DNA of 53,640 nucleotides, from the NCBI GenBank assembly GCA_964559845.1, contig CAZLJF010000007.1:1-53640 (forward strand). Direction: 5' to 3'. Shown here piece by piece: positions 51,942 through 53,640 of the stretch (within the stretch, counting starts at the first letter, position 1; each line of letters opens with the position of its first letter). A program made the translations under genes and the position numbers. The notes under the pieces are model-generated. The model saw nothing but the letters and a program-made list of their open reading frames with translations, was not told the DNA's origin and did no database searches. The stretch comes from WSZY01 sp964559845 (GTDB taxonomy: Bacteria > Pseudomonadota > Zetaproteobacteria > Mariprofundales > Mariprofundaceae).

Positions 51942-52017
51942 GCGGGTATAGCTCAGTTGGTAGAGCGCGACCTTGCCAAGGTCGAGGCCACCGGTTCGAA
52001 CCCGGTTACCCGCTCCA
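51942..52017 (+). tRNA. tRNA-Gly(GCC)
   Basis: 76 nt. The acceptor GCGGGTA pairs with TACCCGC, then T and an encoded CCA. The anticodon loop TTGCCAA gives GCC. It has the TTCGAAC T-loop and AGTTGGTAGAG D-loop. Confidence 0.96.
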
Positions 52018-52023
52018 GATTAG

Positions 52024-52057
52024 AGGGGGCATTTAAGTCGAAGGGCTTTGGCCCCCT
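52024..52057 (+). terminator. Terminator-like hairpin between tRNA-Gly and tRNA-Cys
   Basis: AGGGGGC (52024-52030) pairs with GCCCCCT (52051-52057), followed by TTCTTTAC. It would end or attenuate the tRNA-Gly transcript. The 20-base loop makes it imperfect. Confidence 0.55.
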
Positions 52058-52081
52058 TTCTTTACTAAAATTGATCTATAC

Positions 52082-52156
52082 GGCAGGGTGGCTCAGTGGT
52101 ACGGCGGAGGACTGCAAATCCTTTATTCGCGAGTTCGATTCTCGCCCCTGCCTCCA
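52082..52156 (+). tRNA. tRNA-Cys(GCA)
   Basis: 75 nt. The acceptor GGCAGGG pairs with CCCTGCC, then T and CCA. Anticodon loop CTGCAAA gives GCA. T-loop is TTCGATT. Confidence 0.95.
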
Positions 52157-52404
52157 TTTTTCTACTGCCCCTGGCAATCGCATCTCCCGAATACTATCCG
52201 GCTTTCACTTTTTAAGTGCCTCGCGGCTGCTTGCACCATCACTATCAACACCCGGCGATATCAAATTAATACACTCCCTTTCGCTCACTCCTCTCCAGAT
52301 AGTCATCATAATCTGGCTGGCACAATGGCTGAAAAACAGGAAGCAGCATTCATTCTTCTTGCCCTAAGCTCACTGATTGGCATGATTCTGTCCGGCATCC
52401 GTAT

Positions 52405-52493
52405 GCCGGGATGGTGGAATTGGTAGACACACGGGACTTAAAATCCCGAGGACTTAACTGTCCGTGCGGGTTCGACTCCCGCTCCCGGTACCA
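52405..52493 (+). tRNA. tRNA-Leu(TAA)
   Basis: 89 nt, a class II tRNA with a long variable arm. The acceptor GCCGGGA pairs with TCCCGGT, then A and CCA. Anticodon loop CTTAAAA gives TAA. T-loop is TTCGACT. Confidence 0.95.
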
Positions 52494-52514
52494 CAACTGA
52501 TGCGGGAGGTACTC

Positions 52515-52826
52515 ATGCAAGAAGGCTCCTGTCTGCGCATCTATCTGTCCGAATCGGATAGTATAAATGGCAAACCTGCCGTAGAAACCATTTTGCAACT
52601 CTGCCAGCAAAGCGGCCTGGCCGGTGTAACTGTGCTGCGCGGCATTGAAGGGCTGGGCTCACATGGTGTCCACTCCACCTCTTTCCTCTCCCTCTCCAGC
52701 AGTCTTCCGATTGTAGTCGAGGCCATCGACACCACCGACAAAATTGATGCAGCCGTGGCGTCGCTACGGCCATATCTGCTTGGCAAACTGGTGGCAACAT
52801 GGCCAGTATCCCTGCTGAAGAATTGA
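52515..52826 (+). CDS. DUF190 (PII-like) protein
   Basis: A 103-aa small ferredoxin-like domain protein of the DUF190 family, related in fold to PII signal proteins. Conserved stretches are LRIYLSESDSINGKPAVE, GLAGVTVLRGIEGLG and LPIVVEAIDTTDKID. It often accompanies the fluoride channel CrcB, which is not in this window. I chose ATG 52515 (GGAGG at 5 bases); frames starting earlier overlap tRNA-Leu. It precedes the Crp-family gene by 13 bases, so they probably form an operon. Confidence 0.9.
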   Translation: MQEGSCLRIYLSESDSINGKPAVETILQLCQQSGLAGVTVLRGIEGLGSHGVHSTSFLSLSSSLPIVVEAIDTTDKIDAAVASLRPYLLGKLVATWPVSLLKN

Positions 52827-52839
52827 TAAAGGGGGATAT

Positions 52840-53526
52840 ATGCGTGAAGTTTTCCGGAAAGTACCACTCTTCTCCGAACTGAATGATTCGGAACTGGATG
52901 CCGTGGTTGCCCTGGCATCAACCAGCAATGTTCCCAAAAAAAGCATAGTGGTTCAGGAGGGTGAAACAGGGAATGCCCTCTATGTCATCCTTAAAGGATC
53001 GGTAAAAATATCCTACTACGCACCGGATGGCCGTGAGGTGGTTCTCTCCCTGCTTCAGGAAGGCTCCATCTTCGGGGAGATGTCACTGCTGGACAAACAG
53101 CCGCGCTCCGCTACGGTCAGCACGCTTGAAGACTCCAGGCTGGCACAGATTCGCCAGGGTGACTTTGAACGCCTGCTTTTAAATCAGCCTCAGATCACCC
53201 TGAAGCTTCTGGCCGAAGTGGTATCGCGTCTGCGCCGTACCAGCATGGTCCTGGAGCGCATCAGCACCATGGATGTGCCGCACCGCCTGTATGATTATAT
53301 TCAGGATTACTGTGAACGCTTCGGCAAAGAGGATGAGGATGGCTTCTGTGCTGTTAAACTGCCAACACATCAGCTTATTGCAGATCAACTATCAACCAGC
53401 CGCGAAACCATCTCCCGCGCCATCAGCGCCCTGAAAAAAGAGGAGATCCTGCTTCCGGCCACAGGCAGGGGCGAAGTTCGGGTTGATATGAATGCCATTG
53501 AAACCCTGCTCTTCGCCATCCAGTAA
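52840..53526 (+). CDS. Crp/Fnr-family transcriptional regulator
   Basis: 228 aa. A cNMP-binding beta-barrel (about 5-120) has ALYVILKGSVKISYY and GEMSLLDKQPRSATV; a dimerisation helix follows, and then a C-terminal helix-turn-helix LPTHQLIADQLSTSRETISR (about 170-190), which is the DNA-recognition helix pattern of the family. No N-terminal cysteine cluster is seen, so it is not an oxygen-sensing Fnr of the usual kind; the GEMSLLDKQPRSATV segment matches a cNMP-type pocket. Effector and targets are unknown. Confidence 0.92.
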   Translation: MREVFRKVPLFSELNDSELDAVVALASTSNVPKKSIVVQEGETGNALYVILKGSVKISYYAPDGREVVLSLLQEGSIFGEMSLLDKQPRSATVSTLEDSRLAQIRQGDFERLLLNQPQITLKLLAEVVSRLRRTSMVLERISTMDVPHRLYDYIQDYCERFGKEDEDGFCAVKLPTHQLIADQLSTSRETISRAISALKKEEILLPATGRGEVRVDMNAIETLLFAIQ

Positions 53527-53588
53527 ACAGACCTGAACAGGCCGGGTTGACTTCAGCGTAAGCCTCCCTATAGTTCGCCGCCTCATGA

Positions 53589-53640
<52 letters not shown>

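Noticed and set aside
52321..52437. Short frame (MAEKQEAAFILLALSS...) reading into tRNA-Leu
   Set aside because: It ends inside the tRNA gene and has no ribosome site; a chance frame.

Overview
The window reads as one piece of a Gram-negative proteobacterial chromosome of moderate GC. It carries a leuB-asd-fimV-truA block, LPS export (LptG), an AmgK-like kinase, HflKC, an A2-type haem-copper oxidase with CuA subunit, and mostly single-copy housekeeping genes. This mix fits a respiring, possibly microaerophilic marine lineage near the Gamma/Zetaproteobacteria. That placement is inference: no rRNA or lithotrophy marker lies in the window.

Layout. 1-3205: a short integron cassette array with four attC sites, all four cassette genes on the minus strand and no integrase. 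It lies between a HAD-phosphatase gene without a start codon and a frameshifted small secreted-protein gene. 3206-17501: housekeeping and envelope genes (amgK-like, SPOR protein, argS, mutM, a twin cNMP-domain protein, DUF2065-hflC-hflK, lptG, suhB), a hybrid histidine kinase that appears to start at CTG, truA and an EcfT-like membrane protein. 17621-25778: fimV-asd-leuB, a decayed PAS fragment, nrdR-glyA and rplS. 25780-32945: the translation/SRP operon ffh-rpsP-rimM-trmD-(SPOUT methylase)-rplS, split between trmD and the methylase by about 3.3 kb of opposite-strand DNA. That insert holds a divergent HemF-like gene, a short FAD glycerol-3-phosphate dehydrogenase-like gene, small ORFs and a 26-bp inverted-repeat element. 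The only assembly gap (100 N) falls in the repetitive Ala/Lys/Glu tail of rpsP. 33102-38582: a FKBP lipoprotein, guaA, guaB and yajR.

38601-48370 is a terminal-oxidase locus: coxIII-coxII-coxI (A2 type), haem O synthase, Sco, a Sel1 protein, a 34-residue membrane peptide, a membrane-anchored GyrI-like protein, a second small CuA subunit II, a divergent subunit I-like protein that keeps haem ligands but lacks the CuB His-His pair, and haem A synthase. 48803-53640 carries an APH/ATPase fusion, a PIN-PhoH protein, tRNA-Gly, tRNA-Cys, tRNA-Leu, a DUF190 protein, a Crp-family regulator and the 5' part of tRNA-fMet.

Most unusual items: (a) the integrase-less cassette array with Mrr-type and HNH nucleases; (b) the haem-copper oxidase-like protein with a degenerate CuB site beside an intact CuA subunit; (c) the S16 repeat tail at the assembly gap; (d) the disrupted ffh-rplS operon with its inverted-repeat element; (e) the CTG start of the hybrid kinase and the long hairpin upstream of suhB.
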